64,000 nucleotides of DNA from the NCBI GenBank assembly GCA_023228945.1, contig JALOAI010000003.1, positions 156,191 to 220,190 on the forward strand, given 5' to 3'. The position numbers and the translations under genes are program-made. The notes beneath the pieces were generated by a model that was not told where the DNA came from, did no database searches, and saw only the letters and a program-made list of their open reading frames with translations. Position 1 is the first letter of the stretch. The number at the start of each line of letters is the position of its first letter. Source of the DNA: Pigmentiphaga sp. Its GTDB lineage: Bacteria > Pseudomonadota > Gammaproteobacteria > Burkholderiales > Burkholderiaceae_B. Shown here piece by piece: positions 54,379-63,161 of the stretch.

Positions 54379-55722
54379 TCAGCTACCCGCGCCCGCGGCG
54401 GCGGCCGCGCTGCGGCCATAGCGAAGCATGAAGGGTATGCCGCTGACCAGCACCAGCAGGCCGATGATGCCGCCGATGCCGGCGTACAGCACACTGGAGT
54501 AGAACAGACCGGCGCAAGTCAGGCAGAACAGCAGGGGAGTGATGGGGTAGAACGGCACCTTGAACGGGCGCTCGCGGGCCGGATCGCGGCGGCGCATGAC
54601 GAACAGCGAGGCGCCGATCAGGAACATGAACAGCCAGAACACCGGGGCGGTATAGGCAACCATGGTGTGGACACCGCTGCCGTCGGAGAAAGCGCCGAAC
54701 AGAATCAATCCCAGGGTGATGGCGCCTTGCACCAGCAGCGCATTGACCGGGCTGGAGCGGCGTTCGTCGCGCGCGCCCAGCCAGCGCAGGGTGGGCACGT
54801 CGTGGCCCAGGGCGTAATACACGCGGGCGCCGGTGAAGATGCAGCCATTGATGGTGGAGAGCGCGGTGCAGCACACCAGCAGGCTGAGCAACAGCGCGCC
54901 GGCCGGGCCGGCCACGAGGTTCATCAGGTCGGCGCCGACGGCATGCGTATTGCGCAGCCCTTCGAGGCCGAAGATGTGCAGGAACGCCAGGTTGACGCAG
55001 AAATACAGCACCATGACCACCAGAGTGCCCAGCAGCAACACCCGGCTCAGGTTGCGCCGGACGTCGCGGATCTCGCCGGCCAGGTAGGCGGTTTCGTTCC
55101 AGCCGCCGTAGGTCAGCAGGACGAACACCATCGCCATGCCCAGCACGCCGCTGCTGGCGCTGGGAGCCGCCGCGGCGCCCGCCGCTTGCTCGGGAGCGCC
55201 GATCACGCCGGCGACGATGACCGCCACGACGGCGATCAGGGCCAGGGCGGTAAACAGCACCTGGGCCCGCTTGGACTCGCGCGTGCCGAGCAGGTTGAGA
55301 ACGGTAAGCACGGCCAGGGCGATCCCGGCATGCCAGGCTTCGCCGTGGGGGCCCAGCGGCAGGATGGCGTGCGCATACTCGCCGTAGATGAAGGCCACGG
55401 CGGCGATGGCGCCGGTTTGGATCACCGTGCCGCGCGCCCAGGCGAACAGCAGGCTCAGGCGGCCGCCGTAGGCCCGCTGCAAATAGTGGTATTCGCCCCC
55501 CGAGCTGGGATACGTGGAGCCCAGTTCGGCGTAGCAAAGGGCGCCGATCAGCATGATCACGCCGCCCGCCACCCAGGCGGCCATGTACATGAAACCGCTA
55601 TCGACGTTCATCGCCACCAGGGGCGGAAAGCCGAAAATGCCGATGCCCACCACCACGCCGACGAGCATGGCGACGCCGTCGAGAACGGAGAGCTGGCTGG
55701 AAGCTTTCTGGGAAGGATGCAT
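54379..55722 (-). CDS. APC family amino acid permease
   Basis: 447 residues, 12 predicted helices. The helix 1 substrate motif GVVVGIGIFGFPP, GSTYPSSGGEYHYLQRAYG in helices 2-3 and TYGGWNETAYLAGEIRD are characteristic of the amino acid-polyamine-organocation superfamily (LAT-like). Specificity is unknown. The neighbouring AsmA gene follows at 5 bp. Confidence 0.9.
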   Translation of the reverse strand: MHPSQKASSQLSVLDGVAMLVGVVVGIGIFGFPPLVAMNVDSGFMYMAAWVAGGVIMLIGALCYAELGSTYPSSGGEYHYLQRAYGGRLSLLFAWARGTVIQTGAIAAVAFIYGEYAHAILPLGPHGEAWHAGIALAVLTVLNLLGTRESKRAQVLFTALALIAVVAVIVAGVIGAPEQAAGAAAAPSASSGVLGMAMVFVLLTYGGWNETAYLAGEIRDVRRNLSRVLLLGTLVVMVLYFCVNLAFLHIFGLEGLRNTHAVGADLMNLVAGPAGALLLSLLVCCTALSTINGCIFTGARVYYALGHDVPTLRWLGARDERRSSPVNALLVQGAITLGLILFGAFSDGSGVHTMVAYTAPVFWLFMFLIGASLFVMRRRDPARERPFKVPFYPITPLLFCLTCAGLFYSSVLYAGIGGIIGLLVLVSGIPFMLRYGRSAAAAAGAGS

Positions 55723-55816
55723 GAACGTCTCGTGTAGGTATCATGCAGCGCCGGGCCTGGCCCGGCGCTGGGTGGGCGCCAGTATGGCGCAAAGCCCGGC
55801 GCTTGGGGAGCCCCCG

Positions 55817-55966
55817 GGCCGCCCGAAGGAGACTGAAGCCCCCCCGGGGGGCAGCGAACACAGTGAGCGTGGGGGCAGTTTCATCTCAGTCTCCGCCCGG
55901 CCGCCCGAAGGAGACTGAAGCCCCCCCGGGGGGCAGCGAACACAGTGAGCGTGGGGGCAGTTTCAT
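55817..55966. repeat. Repeat family C, two 68-bp tandem copies
   Basis: 55817-55884 and 55899-55966 are essentially identical: GGCCGCCCGAAGGAGACTGA, a CCCCCCCGGGGGG palindrome, CAGCGAACACAGTGAGCG, then GGGGGCAGTTTCAT, separated by 14 bp. Similar palindromic repeats are common between genes in Burkholderiales. They lie between the methyltransferase stop and the APC start and could form mRNA stem-loops. The layout (GGCCGCCC, C/G palindrome, AGCGA, GGGGGCA) parallels family B. Confidence 0.85.
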
Positions 55967-55967
55967 T

Positions 55968-56771
55968 TCAGCCTCGCAAGGCGTGCCAGGTACCGTCGTC
56001 GCCGGAGATGGCCTCGTTGCCGATCCGGCCGCGGTAGGTGTTGCCGTCGATGGTGAAGGTGATTTGATCGCCGCGTATCCTGCCGTCGCTGATCTCGATC
56101 CGCTGGTCGCCGCGGATGGCGGCGCCTTCGAGCCGCTGGAAGTTCTGTTCCAGTTCAAGAACGAAAGGATCGCTGCCCGCCACCTGCCAGACGCCGTCGA
56201 CCTTGGCGGGGATGATCCACAGCATGACGGAACGGCCTTCGACGATCTCGCGCTGGTCGGGCTCCCAGTCCTGCATGTCGAAGGCATGCGAGACGACGAG
56301 CGTACCGGGCCGCAGTTCGTCGAGCAGGCGAGGCCGCAGCTTCAGGTTGACGTTGGGCAGCAGGTACATCGTGACCACGGTGGCGTCGCGGAACTCGGTC
56401 TTGAAGAGATCTTGCTTGCGGAATTCGACCTTGTCGGTGACTCCGGCCTGCACGGCGTTCTCGTTGGCTTCGGCGATGCGTTCGGGATTGAGGTCGACCC
56501 CCAGCGCCCGCGCGCCATAGCGCGAGGCCGCGGTAACGGGAATGCGGCCGTCGCCGGAGCCGAGGTCGATGACGTAGTCGCCGGCGTCTACCTTGGCGAT
56601 TTCGAGCATGCGGTCGACGACGGCCTGCGGTGTGGGGACGTAAGGCACGTCCAGGGGACGGTTGGCGGCTTCGCTGGCGAGGGCGAGACCGGCGGCCGAG
56701 AAGGCGACCGTGCCGAGGGCGGCGGCAAACGCATGGGACAAGCGACGAAACAGCGGCTGGACAGGCTTCAT
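55968..56771 (-). CDS. Exported class I SAM-dependent methyltransferase
   Basis: 267 residues. A signal peptide-like start (FAAALGTVAFSAAGLALASEA) precedes a Rossmann methyltransferase domain: VPYVPTPQAVVDRML, VIDLGSGDGRIPVTAASRYGARALGVDLNP (SAM motif I and the acidic end of beta 2) and RKQDLFKTEF (motif II). After the methyltransferase core comes a separate beta-rich C-terminal segment (about 185-267, IRGDQRIEISDGRIRGDQITF). Similar proteins with a leader are seen in proteobacteria, but SAM is cytoplasmic, so the role or real location is unclear. GAGG before ATG 56771 supports the start. Confidence 0.87.
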   Translation of the reverse strand: MKPVQPLFRRLSHAFAAALGTVAFSAAGLALASEAANRPLDVPYVPTPQAVVDRMLEIAKVDAGDYVIDLGSGDGRIPVTAASRYGARALGVDLNPERIAEANENAVQAGVTDKVEFRKQDLFKTEFRDATVVTMYLLPNVNLKLRPRLLDELRPGTLVVSHAFDMQDWEPDQREIVEGRSVMLWIIPAKVDGVWQVAGSDPFVLELEQNFQRLEGAAIRGDQRIEISDGRIRGDQITFTIDGNTYRGRIGNEAISGDDGTWHALRG

Positions 56772-57194
56772 GACGATCCTCGAGTGGTGGGTTCGTGAAG
56801 AACTCCGGCCTGGCGCCCGGCGTTCTTCACGTCCCGCCCGGCCTTCAGGCGAGGCTGGGGCTTGAGCGGGCGGACAGAGGGCGGCCGGACGCCGGCGACG
56901 CCAAGAACGTAATGCACCTGCGCTGACCTCCGCGGCGGATACAAGTTCCTCGGCACCGGGCAAGTCGGCGCGGGGTGGCGTACAAACCACGCCCGGACCC
57001 CGCCGCCGGCCGGTATTGAGGAGGAACGATTTCACCTCGGGCGCGATTGATTTTATTATTCGGGCTGGAGTTCGGCGCCGAAGGTCGCGCCGCGGGCCGG
57101 ATCCGGCCCGATCCGCCGCCCGCCGTCGGGCGCACCACAGGCCTGGCGTGCCGGTTGTTTTCCTCTTGCCAATATTTTTTCGGAGTCGAGTATC
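56772..57194. other. Intergenic region with family A-like inverted repeat
   Basis: A 423-bp divergent gap. GTGAAGAAC (56795-56803) and GTTCTTCAC (56822-56830) are a perfect inverted pair extended by CCGG pairs. With AGGCGAGGC and GGGGCTTGAGC just right of it (56847-56865), it looks like a diverged family A element on the minus strand, ahead of the methyltransferase. The potF promoter must lie at the right end (AT-rich TTTTATTATTC near 57051 and TATTTTTTC near 57173). No other gene seen. Confidence 0.6.
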
Positions 57195-58283
57195 GTGAAA
57201 TTCCGGCTGATTTCCGGTGTGGTGAGCGCCATGCTCGGCCTGGCCGCACCGGCCGCCGCCCAGGTCGTCAATGTGTATAACTGGGCCGAATACGCGGCCC
57301 CGGACACGATATCGGGTTTCGAAAAAAACACCGGTATCAAGGTCCGCTATGACGTTTACGACAACAACGATACCCTGCAGGCCAAGTTGCTTACCGGCAA
57401 TTCCGGCTACGACGTCGTGGTGCCGTCCACTCACTATGCCGCACGCCAGCGCGAGGGCGGCCTGTTCCAGAAGCTCGATAAGTCGCGGATTCCCAACTGG
57501 AAGAACCTCGATCCCGAGCTGATGGCGCTGGTGGCGCAGGTAGACCCGGGCAACGAGTATTTCGTGCCCTGGGGCTATGCCACCAATGGCCTGGGCTACA
57601 ACCTCACGCGGGTCAAGGAGCTGGCCGGCCCCGACGCGCCCATTCATTCATGGGACATGCTGTTCGATCCCGCCAATGCCAGCAAGCTGCAATCGTGTGG
57701 CATCTCGGTGCTCGACGAAGCCTCGCAGGTGTTTCCGGCGGTGCTGCACTACATGGGCCGCGACCCCAACTCCAGCAAGCAGCAAGACTACCGCGATGCA
57801 CTGGACCTGCTGAAGAAGATCCGGCCGTACATCCGCCAGTTCAGCTCGTCGGGCTATATCGACGAACTCGCGGTGGGCGACCTGTGCATGGTGCTCGGCT
57901 ATTCGGGCGATGTGATCATTGCCAAGCGCCGCGCCCAGGAAGCCGGCCGCGACTACGAGATCGATTATGTGCTGCCCGAGGGCGGGGCGCCCGCGGCCTT
58001 CGACGTCATGGCCATCCCCAAAGATGCTCCCAACGTGGAGCAGGCCCACGCCTTCATCAACTATATCGAAACCCCGGAAGTCCACGCCGCCATCACCAAT
58101 GCGGTGTTCTTCCCCAGCGCCAACGCCGCGGCCAAGGCCTTCGTCGATCCCTCGGTGGCCAATAATCCCATGTTGTATCCGCCGCCGGAAGTGGCCCGGC
58201 AACTGTTCATGATCCAGCCCCAGCCGCCGGCCATCCAGCGCCTGCAAAGCCGGCTTTGGGCCGAGCTCAAGTCGGGCCGCTAA
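57195..58283 (+). CDS. potF: Putrescine-type substrate-binding protein PotF
   Basis: 362 residues. After a signal peptide (LISGVVSAMLGLAAPAAA) the mature protein starts VVNVYNWAEYAAPDTISGFEKNTGI, the PotF/PotD signature, with GYDVVVPSTHYAARQ, VPWGYATNGLGYN and VLGYSGDVIIAKRRA. It binds putrescine or a related polyamine. It starts at GTG 57195 with GGAG upstream. It heads potFGHI, separated from potG by 117 bp that hold a strong hairpin. Confidence 0.94.
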   Translation: MKFRLISGVVSAMLGLAAPAAAQVVNVYNWAEYAAPDTISGFEKNTGIKVRYDVYDNNDTLQAKLLTGNSGYDVVVPSTHYAARQREGGLFQKLDKSRIPNWKNLDPELMALVAQVDPGNEYFVPWGYATNGLGYNLTRVKELAGPDAPIHSWDMLFDPANASKLQSCGISVLDEASQVFPAVLHYMGRDPNSSKQQDYRDALDLLKKIRPYIRQFSSSGYIDELAVGDLCMVLGYSGDVIIAKRRAQEAGRDYEIDYVLPEGGAPAAFDVMAIPKDAPNVEQAHAFINYIETPEVHAAITNAVFFPSANAAAKAFVDPSVANNPMLYPPPEVARQLFMIQPQPPAIQRLQSRLWAELKSGR

Positions 58284-58316
58284 CGTTTGCCCTGGCGGGC
58301 GAGGCCGCCATCCGAG

Positions 58317-58375
58317 GGAGCCGAAGGCTCCTCCGCCCTCACCAACCCTGGCGCCCCCGTCTTGGCGGGGGCGCC
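58317..58375 (+). promoter_or_regulatory. Two hairpins between potF and potG
   Basis: 58317-58331 is GGAGCC-GAA-GGCTCC, identical to hairpin 2 of repeat family A. 58350-58375 is a 10-bp GC stem, GGCGCCCCCG, 6-nt loop, CGGGGGCGCC. No T-run follows. Such stems after a binding-protein gene often protect its mRNA or reduce read-through, giving excess binding protein; here that is inference. Confidence 0.55.
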
Positions 58376-58400
58376 GTCTTGTCGAGAGTCCGCCGTTACC

Positions 58401-59540
58401 ATGTCTTCCCTCCCCGGATTTGCCGCCGCGCCCGCTCGCGAGCCGGCGCAGCGCAGCGACGACTTCCTGCAGATCATCGATGTCGCCAAGCAATATGGCG
58501 ACACCCTCGCGGTCCGCGGCGTGTCGCTGGGCGTGGAACGCAACGAACTGTTCGCCCTGTTGGGCAGCTCGGGTTGCGGTAAATCGACGCTGCTGCGCAT
58601 GTTGGCGGGTTTCGAAGCCGTCAGCGCGGGTCGCATCGTGCTCGACGGCGAGGACATCACCGGCCTGCCGGCCTACCAGCGGCCGGTCAACATGATGTTC
58701 CAGTCGTACGCTTTGTTCCCGCACATGTCGGTTGAAGCCAACGTCGCCTTCGGCCTGCGGCAGGAAGGCGTGGCGCGCGCCGAAATCCAGGACCGCGTGT
58801 TCGCCGCGCTCGACCTGGTGCAAATGGCCGCCTACGGCCGGCGCAGGCCGCACCAGTTGTCGGGCGGGCAGCAACAGCGCGTGGCGCTGGCCCGCAGCCT
58901 GGTCAAGCGCCCCAAGCTCTTGCTGCTCGACGAGCCGATGTCGGCCCTCGATAAACAGATCCGCCAGAAGACCCAGATCGAGCTCACCCGCATCCTCGAA
59001 CAGGTTGGCGTCACCTGCATCATGGTGACCCACGATCAGGAAGAAGCGATGACCATGGCCGATCGCCTGGCGGTGATGACCGACGGCATGATCGTGCAGT
59101 GCGACACGCCGCATGCCGTATACGAATATCCGGCATCGCGCTTCGTGGCAAGCTTCATAGGCTCCACCAACCTGATCGATGGCGTGATCGTGGAAGATGA
59201 GCCCGACCACGTCCTGCTGGAGTCCGAAGCCCTGCAGCAGCGCCTCTATCTCAACCATGGCGTCAACGAGCCGCTGGGCATGACCGTCACCGTCTCGATC
59301 CGGCCCGAGCGGCTCAGCCTATCGCGCATTCCGCCCGCCGTGCCCTACAACTGGTCATCAGCGGTGGTCAGCCACGTCGCCTACCTGGGCAGCCATACGC
59401 TCTATCAGGTCACGGTGCCATCGGGCCAGGTCCTGGAGGCCAGCCTGCCCAGCCTGCTGTTGGCGGAGGGCGCGCCGGCTCTGGGCGAAGAAGTCTTCAT
59501 CCATTGGTCGGCCGATGCGGCCACCGTGTTGCGCACCTGA
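58401..59540 (+). CDS. potG: Putrescine-type ABC ATPase PotG
   Basis: 379 residues. Walker A GSSGCGKS, Q-loop MMFQSYALFPHMSVEANVAFG, signature LSGGQQQR, Walker B LLLDEPMSALD and MVTHDQEEAMTMADR are those of PotG/PotA. The C-terminal 130 residues carry the TOBE-type regulatory domain (SIRPERLSLSR). The start ATG 58401 begins a typical 25-residue leader; the longer frame upstream translates hairpin sequence. Confidence 0.94.
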   Translation: MSSLPGFAAAPAREPAQRSDDFLQIIDVAKQYGDTLAVRGVSLGVERNELFALLGSSGCGKSTLLRMLAGFEAVSAGRIVLDGEDITGLPAYQRPVNMMFQSYALFPHMSVEANVAFGLRQEGVARAEIQDRVFAALDLVQMAAYGRRRPHQLSGGQQQRVALARSLVKRPKLLLLDEPMSALDKQIRQKTQIELTRILEQVGVTCIMVTHDQEEAMTMADRLAVMTDGMIVQCDTPHAVYEYPASRFVASFIGSTNLIDGVIVEDEPDHVLLESEALQQRLYLNHGVNEPLGMTVTVSIRPERLSLSRIPPAVPYNWSSAVVSHVAYLGSHTLYQVTVPSGQVLEASLPSLLLAEGAPALGEEVFIHWSADAATVLRT

Positions 59541-59552
59541 GCGGAGATCATG

Positions 59553-60458
59553 ATGCGCTTTACGCTCCGGCGGTTGCGGCCCCAGGCCCGCACCCTGGCC
59601 ATCGTGCCGCCCTATGCCTGGCTGGTGCTGTTCTTCCTGCTGCCATTCCTGCTGGTCGTCAAGATCAGCTTCTCCGACATGGAGTTCGGCATCCCGCCCT
59701 ACGGGCCGCTGCTGCACTTCGAAGACGAAATGGTGCGGATCGGCCTGCATCTGCGTGGCTATATCCTGCTGTTCACCGACAATTTGTACGTGGCCACCTA
59801 TCTCAGTTCGCTGAAGATGGCCGCGGTGACCACGCTGTGCTGCATCCTGATCGGCTACCCGATGGCTTACTGCATCGCACGCGCCAATCCGCGCTATCGC
59901 AGCCTGCTGCTGCTGGGTGTGATCCTGCCGTTCTGGACCTCCCTGCTGCTGCGGGTGTACGCCTGGATCGGCATCCTGCGCAACGAAGGCCTGCTCAACC
60001 AAACGCTGATGTGGCTGGGTGTGATCGACGCGCCGCTTGAGATCTACCGCACCGACGTCGCGGTCTACATCGGCCTGGTCTATACCTACCTGCCGTTCTT
60101 CATCCTGCCGCTGTACGCCCATCTGGTGAAAATGGACCTCCGGCTGCTCGAGGCCGCCTACGATCTCGGCGCCAAGCCATGGCGTGCCTTTTTGTCGATC
60201 ACGCTGCCGCTATCGCGCGGCGGCGTGATCGCCGGCGCCATGCTGGTATTCATCCCCACGGTGGGCGAGTTCGTGATCCCCGAGTTGCTGGGCGGCGCCA
60301 ACACACTGATGATAGGCCGCCTGATGTGGACGGAGTTCTTCAGCAACACCGATTGGCCGATGGCGGCCGCAGTGACCTGCGTCATGGTCCTGCTGCTGCT
60401 GGTGCCGCTGGCGCTGTTCCAGTTCAACCAGGTCCGCCAACTCGAGGAGCGTCGCTGA
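59553..60458 (+). CDS. potH: Putrescine-type ABC permease PotH
   Basis: 301 residues, six helices. It has LAIVPPYAWLVLFFLLPFLLVVKISFS (helix 1), SFSDMEFGIPPY, and the EAA loop LLEAAYDLGAKPWRAFLSITLPLS of PotB/PotH permeases. Two adjacent ATGs are available; 59553 has GGAG at 6 nt, 59550 at 3 nt. TGATG overlap with potI. Confidence 0.93.
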   Translation: MRFTLRRLRPQARTLAIVPPYAWLVLFFLLPFLLVVKISFSDMEFGIPPYGPLLHFEDEMVRIGLHLRGYILLFTDNLYVATYLSSLKMAAVTTLCCILIGYPMAYCIARANPRYRSLLLLGVILPFWTSLLLRVYAWIGILRNEGLLNQTLMWLGVIDAPLEIYRTDVAVYIGLVYTYLPFFILPLYAHLVKMDLRLLEAAYDLGAKPWRAFLSITLPLSRGGVIAGAMLVFIPTVGEFVIPELLGGANTLMIGRLMWTEFFSNTDWPMAAAVTCVMVLLLLVPLALFQFNQVRQLEERR

Positions 60459-61261
60459 TGGCCACCCGCAACCGCGTTCTGCACTGGACCATCCTGAGCC
60501 TGGGCTTCGCCTTTCTCTACATCCCCATCCTCAGCCTGGTGGTCTATTCGTTCAACGACTCCAATCTCGTCACGGTGTGGGGCGGTTTCTCGCTGCGCTG
60601 GTATCGCGCCCTGTTCGACGACGCCACCCTGCTGCGCGCCGCCTGGCTCAGCCTGAAGATCGCCTTCTTCACCGCCACCGCTGCGGTGGTGATCGGCACT
60701 TGGGCCGGCTTCGTGGTGGCGCGCATGGGCCGCTTCCGCGGTTTCTCGCTGTACGTCGCGATGGTCAGCGCGCCGCTGGTGGTGCCCGAAGTGGTGCTGG
60801 GCATCGCCATGCTGCTGCTGTTCGTCGAAATGGGCAGCCTGATCGGCTGGCCCACCGGCCGCGGCGCCTTCACCATCTGGGTGGGCCACGTGATGTTCTG
60901 CATGGCCTACGTGGTGGTGATCGTGCAATCCCGGGTGCGCGAACTCGACCGCAGCCTGGAAGAAGCCGCCATGGATCTCGGCGCCACGCCGCTGCGGGTG
61001 TTCTTCTCGATCATCCTGCCGCAGCTGGCGCCGGCGCTGGTGGCCGGCTGGCTGCTGGCGTTCACCTTGTCGCTCGACGACGTCGTGATCGCGGCCTTCC
61101 TGTCGGGACCGGGCTCCACGACGCTGCCGCTGGAGATCTTCTCGCGGGTGCGGCTGGGCTTGAAACCGGAAGTCAATGCGCTCGCGGCGATCCTGATCGG
61201 CCTCGTGGCGGTGGGAATGGGGATCGCGCATTGGCTGCAATGGCGGCGGCGAGAAAATTGA
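60458..61261 (+). CDS. potI: Putrescine-type ABC permease PotI
   Basis: 267 residues, six helices. FAFLYIPILSLVVYSFNDS and the EAA loop LEEAAMDLGATPLRVFFSIILPQL, with LDDVVIAAFLSGPGSTTLP, are typical of PotC/PotI. It completes the polyamine importer with PotF, PotG and PotH. Its last codons overlap the start of a degenerate 34-bp tandem repeat. Confidence 0.94.
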   Translation: MATRNRVLHWTILSLGFAFLYIPILSLVVYSFNDSNLVTVWGGFSLRWYRALFDDATLLRAAWLSLKIAFFTATAAVVIGTWAGFVVARMGRFRGFSLYVAMVSAPLVVPEVVLGIAMLLLFVEMGSLIGWPTGRGAFTIWVGHVMFCMAYVVVIVQSRVRELDRSLEEAAMDLGATPLRVFFSIILPQLAPALVAGWLLAFTLSLDDVVIAAFLSGPGSTTLPLEIFSRVRLGLKPEVNALAAILIGLVAVGMGIAHWLQWRRREN

Positions 61262-61395
61262 GTTCTTGAGACGGCGCGAGGTGGCGGGAGAAGGCGATTC
61301 GTGAGACGCCACGTGGTTGGGAAGAAATCGAGTTCTTGAGGCGCGGCACGGATGGGGAGAAATCGGGTTCTTCAGACGCCACGCGGTGGCGGGGT
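61253..61395 (+). repeat. Four degenerate 34-bp tandem units at the potI 3' end
   Basis: Units share GAAATCGAGTTCTTGAG, then a GCGCACG-like run and GGTGGCGGGA. They begin in the last potI codons and continue to about 61395. Identity between units is roughly 65-80% by eye. Further right (61419-61437) is a perfect GTCCGGCC-GTG-GGCCGGAC hairpin. Confidence 0.55.
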
Positions 61396-61776
61396 GGGGC
61401 GCCCGCCCCGGTAGAGCGGTCCGGCCGTGGGCCGGACGCCCCTCGCCAGGCACTGCGAGGGCGGCGGCGGGTGAACTCGCCCGGCCCTGCGGGCCGGAGC
61501 TCAGACAGCACCCGCCGACCCCTCCGCCCTCACAGCACCCGACGAGGCGCTCCACAAGAGGCGGACACCCCACCCCGCCACCGCGCGGCTCCGGCAACTT
61601 GGCTTGGCCGACCCGGCTTCGATCCCCCAAGAGCGAAAGCGCCAACGCTTGAGAGGCTGTGTTTCCACCGGGCAAGCACGAAAGTGTCAAAGCCTTCGAC
61701 AATGCAAACCCCGGCAGAAAGGGGAAAGAAGCGCCCCTCGTTTCGTGGCTGACGTCGCCCCTGTCCGACAACGCAA

Positions 61777-61855
61777 GCTCTGGGCGGCAACGGCAAACGT
61801 GGGGGCATTCGGCGAGCGTCGACGTGCCCCCACGTTTGCCGTTGCTGCCCAGGGC
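61777..61855. repeat. Long near-perfect inverted repeat (31-bp arms)
   Basis: Left arm 61777-61807 and right arm 61825-61855 pair almost completely (one mismatch and one T-G wobble) around a 17-nt loop; the arm core reads GGCAAACGTGGGGGCA. A partial copy of the right arm, TGTCCCCACGCTTGCC, recurs at 63806-63821 downstream of msrQ. The rest of the 61262-62137 gap is repeat-rich and shows no convincing gene. Confidence 0.85.
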
Positions 61856-61991
61856 GCCTCAAGAACTAGCAGCCGACATCTCACACACAGGGTGCCTCAA
61901 GAACCCAGAAGCAGGTTTCTCACTCCAAGAAGAAGCCGGCAACCAGAAGCCGACAACCCCCCTGGCAGAGACGCCCCAACGCGGCGTAAGA

Positions 61992-62117
61992 TGACCACGC
62001 GCCTAAGCGCAAGCCTCGCCGTTCACGGCGAGGTTAGCGAGGCCAAATCTGCCGGAGCCGAAGGCTCCCCCGAATCGTGGCGGAGAAGCTCCGGCCGCAA
62101 GGCCGGAGTTCTTCACC
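61992..62117 (+). repeat. Repeat family A, copy 3 (upstream of msrP)
   Basis: The 126-bp element starts TGACCACGCGCCTAAGCGC. Hairpin 1 is CCTCGCC/GGCGAGG (62014-62033), hairpin 2 GGAGCC-GAA-GGCTCC (62054-62068) and hairpin 3 CTCCGGCC-GCAA-GGCCGGAG (62089-62108), ending GTTCTTCACC. It ends 20 bp before the msrP start, the same spacing as copy 1 before ligD, so both would sit in the 5' leader of the gene. Confidence 0.88.
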
Positions 62118-62137
62118 CCACCTCCCAGGAGACTGCC

Positions 62138-63112
62138 ATGCGTTTCCGCGTCCGCCCCCGCCACGACCCACTGCCCTCCGAAATCACCCCCCTGGCCGTC
62201 TACCAGCAGCGGCGCCAACTGCTCCAGGCCGCCCTTGCCGGCGCCGCGCTCGGCGCAGCCGGTCTTGCCCCCGCCGCCCGCGCGCAACCCGTCCCGCCCG
62301 TAGGCCAGGCCCTGCCCGGCAAACCCAACCCCGCCTTCAGCGTACTCGACCGCCCCACCTCGCGCCGCGACATCACCACCTACAACAACTTCTACGAATT
62401 CGGCACCGACAAAGGCGACCCCGCCCGCCACGCCGGCCGCATGGAAATCCGACCCTGGACCGTCCGCATCGAAGGCGAAGTCCTCAAACCGCGCGACTTC
62501 GACCTCGACGACCTCCTGCGTCTCGCCCCCTTGGAAGAACGCGTCTACCGCCTGCGCTGCGTCGAAGCCTGGTCCATGGTCATCCCCTGGATCGGCTATC
62601 CACTGAACCACCTCCTGCGCGCCGTACAACCCACCGGCAACGCCAAATACGTCACCTTCGAAACCGCCATGCAGCCCGAAACCATGCCTGGCCTACGGTC
62701 CCGCATCATTGCGTGGCCCTACCTCGAAGCGCTGCGCCTCGACGAAGCCCAACACCCCCTGACCCTCCTCGCCTTCGGCCTATATGGCGAAGTCCTGCCC
62801 AACCAGAACGGTGCCCCCCTGCGCCTGGTCGTCCCCTGGAAATACGGCTTCAAATCGGGCAAATCGCTGGTACGCATCCGTCTCACCGAACAACAACCGG
62901 TTACCAGCTGGATGCGCGCCGCCTCGAACGAATACGGCTTCTACGCCAACGTCAATCCCGACGTCGACCACCCCCGCTGGAGCCAGGCCACCGAACGGCG
63001 CATCGGCGAAGACGGCTTCTTCCGGCCCCCGCGGCGCACCCTGATGTTCAATGGCTATGCCGACCAAGTCGCCAGCCTCTACCAGGGCATGGACCTGCGT
63101 GCCAACTACTGA
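62138..63112 (+). CDS. msrP: Periplasmic methionine sulfoxide reductase, molybdopterin subunit MsrP
   Basis: 324 residues. A Tat-type signal (QQRRQLLQAALAGAALGAAG) exports the folded molybdoenzyme. Landmarks are DITTYNNFYEFGTDKGDP, the Mo-ligand Cys in YRLRCVEAWSMVIPW, LTLLAFGLYGEVLPNQNGAP and VPWKYGFKSGKS. MsrP repairs oxidised methionines of periplasmic proteins using electrons from MsrQ. AGGAG 6 nt before ATG 62138 fixes the start. Confidence 0.96.
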   Translation: MRFRVRPRHDPLPSEITPLAVYQQRRQLLQAALAGAALGAAGLAPAARAQPVPPVGQALPGKPNPAFSVLDRPTSRRDITTYNNFYEFGTDKGDPARHAGRMEIRPWTVRIEGEVLKPRDFDLDDLLRLAPLEERVYRLRCVEAWSMVIPWIGYPLNHLLRAVQPTGNAKYVTFETAMQPETMPGLRSRIIAWPYLEALRLDEAQHPLTLLAFGLYGEVLPNQNGAPLRLVVPWKYGFKSGKSLVRIRLTEQQPVTSWMRAASNEYGFYANVNPDVDHPRWSQATERRIGEDGFFRPPRRTLMFNGYADQVASLYQGMDLRANY

Positions 63113-63161
63113 GCCCGGCGCGCCGCACCACCACGGAGCCACAGCGCCAAGCACCGTCCCG

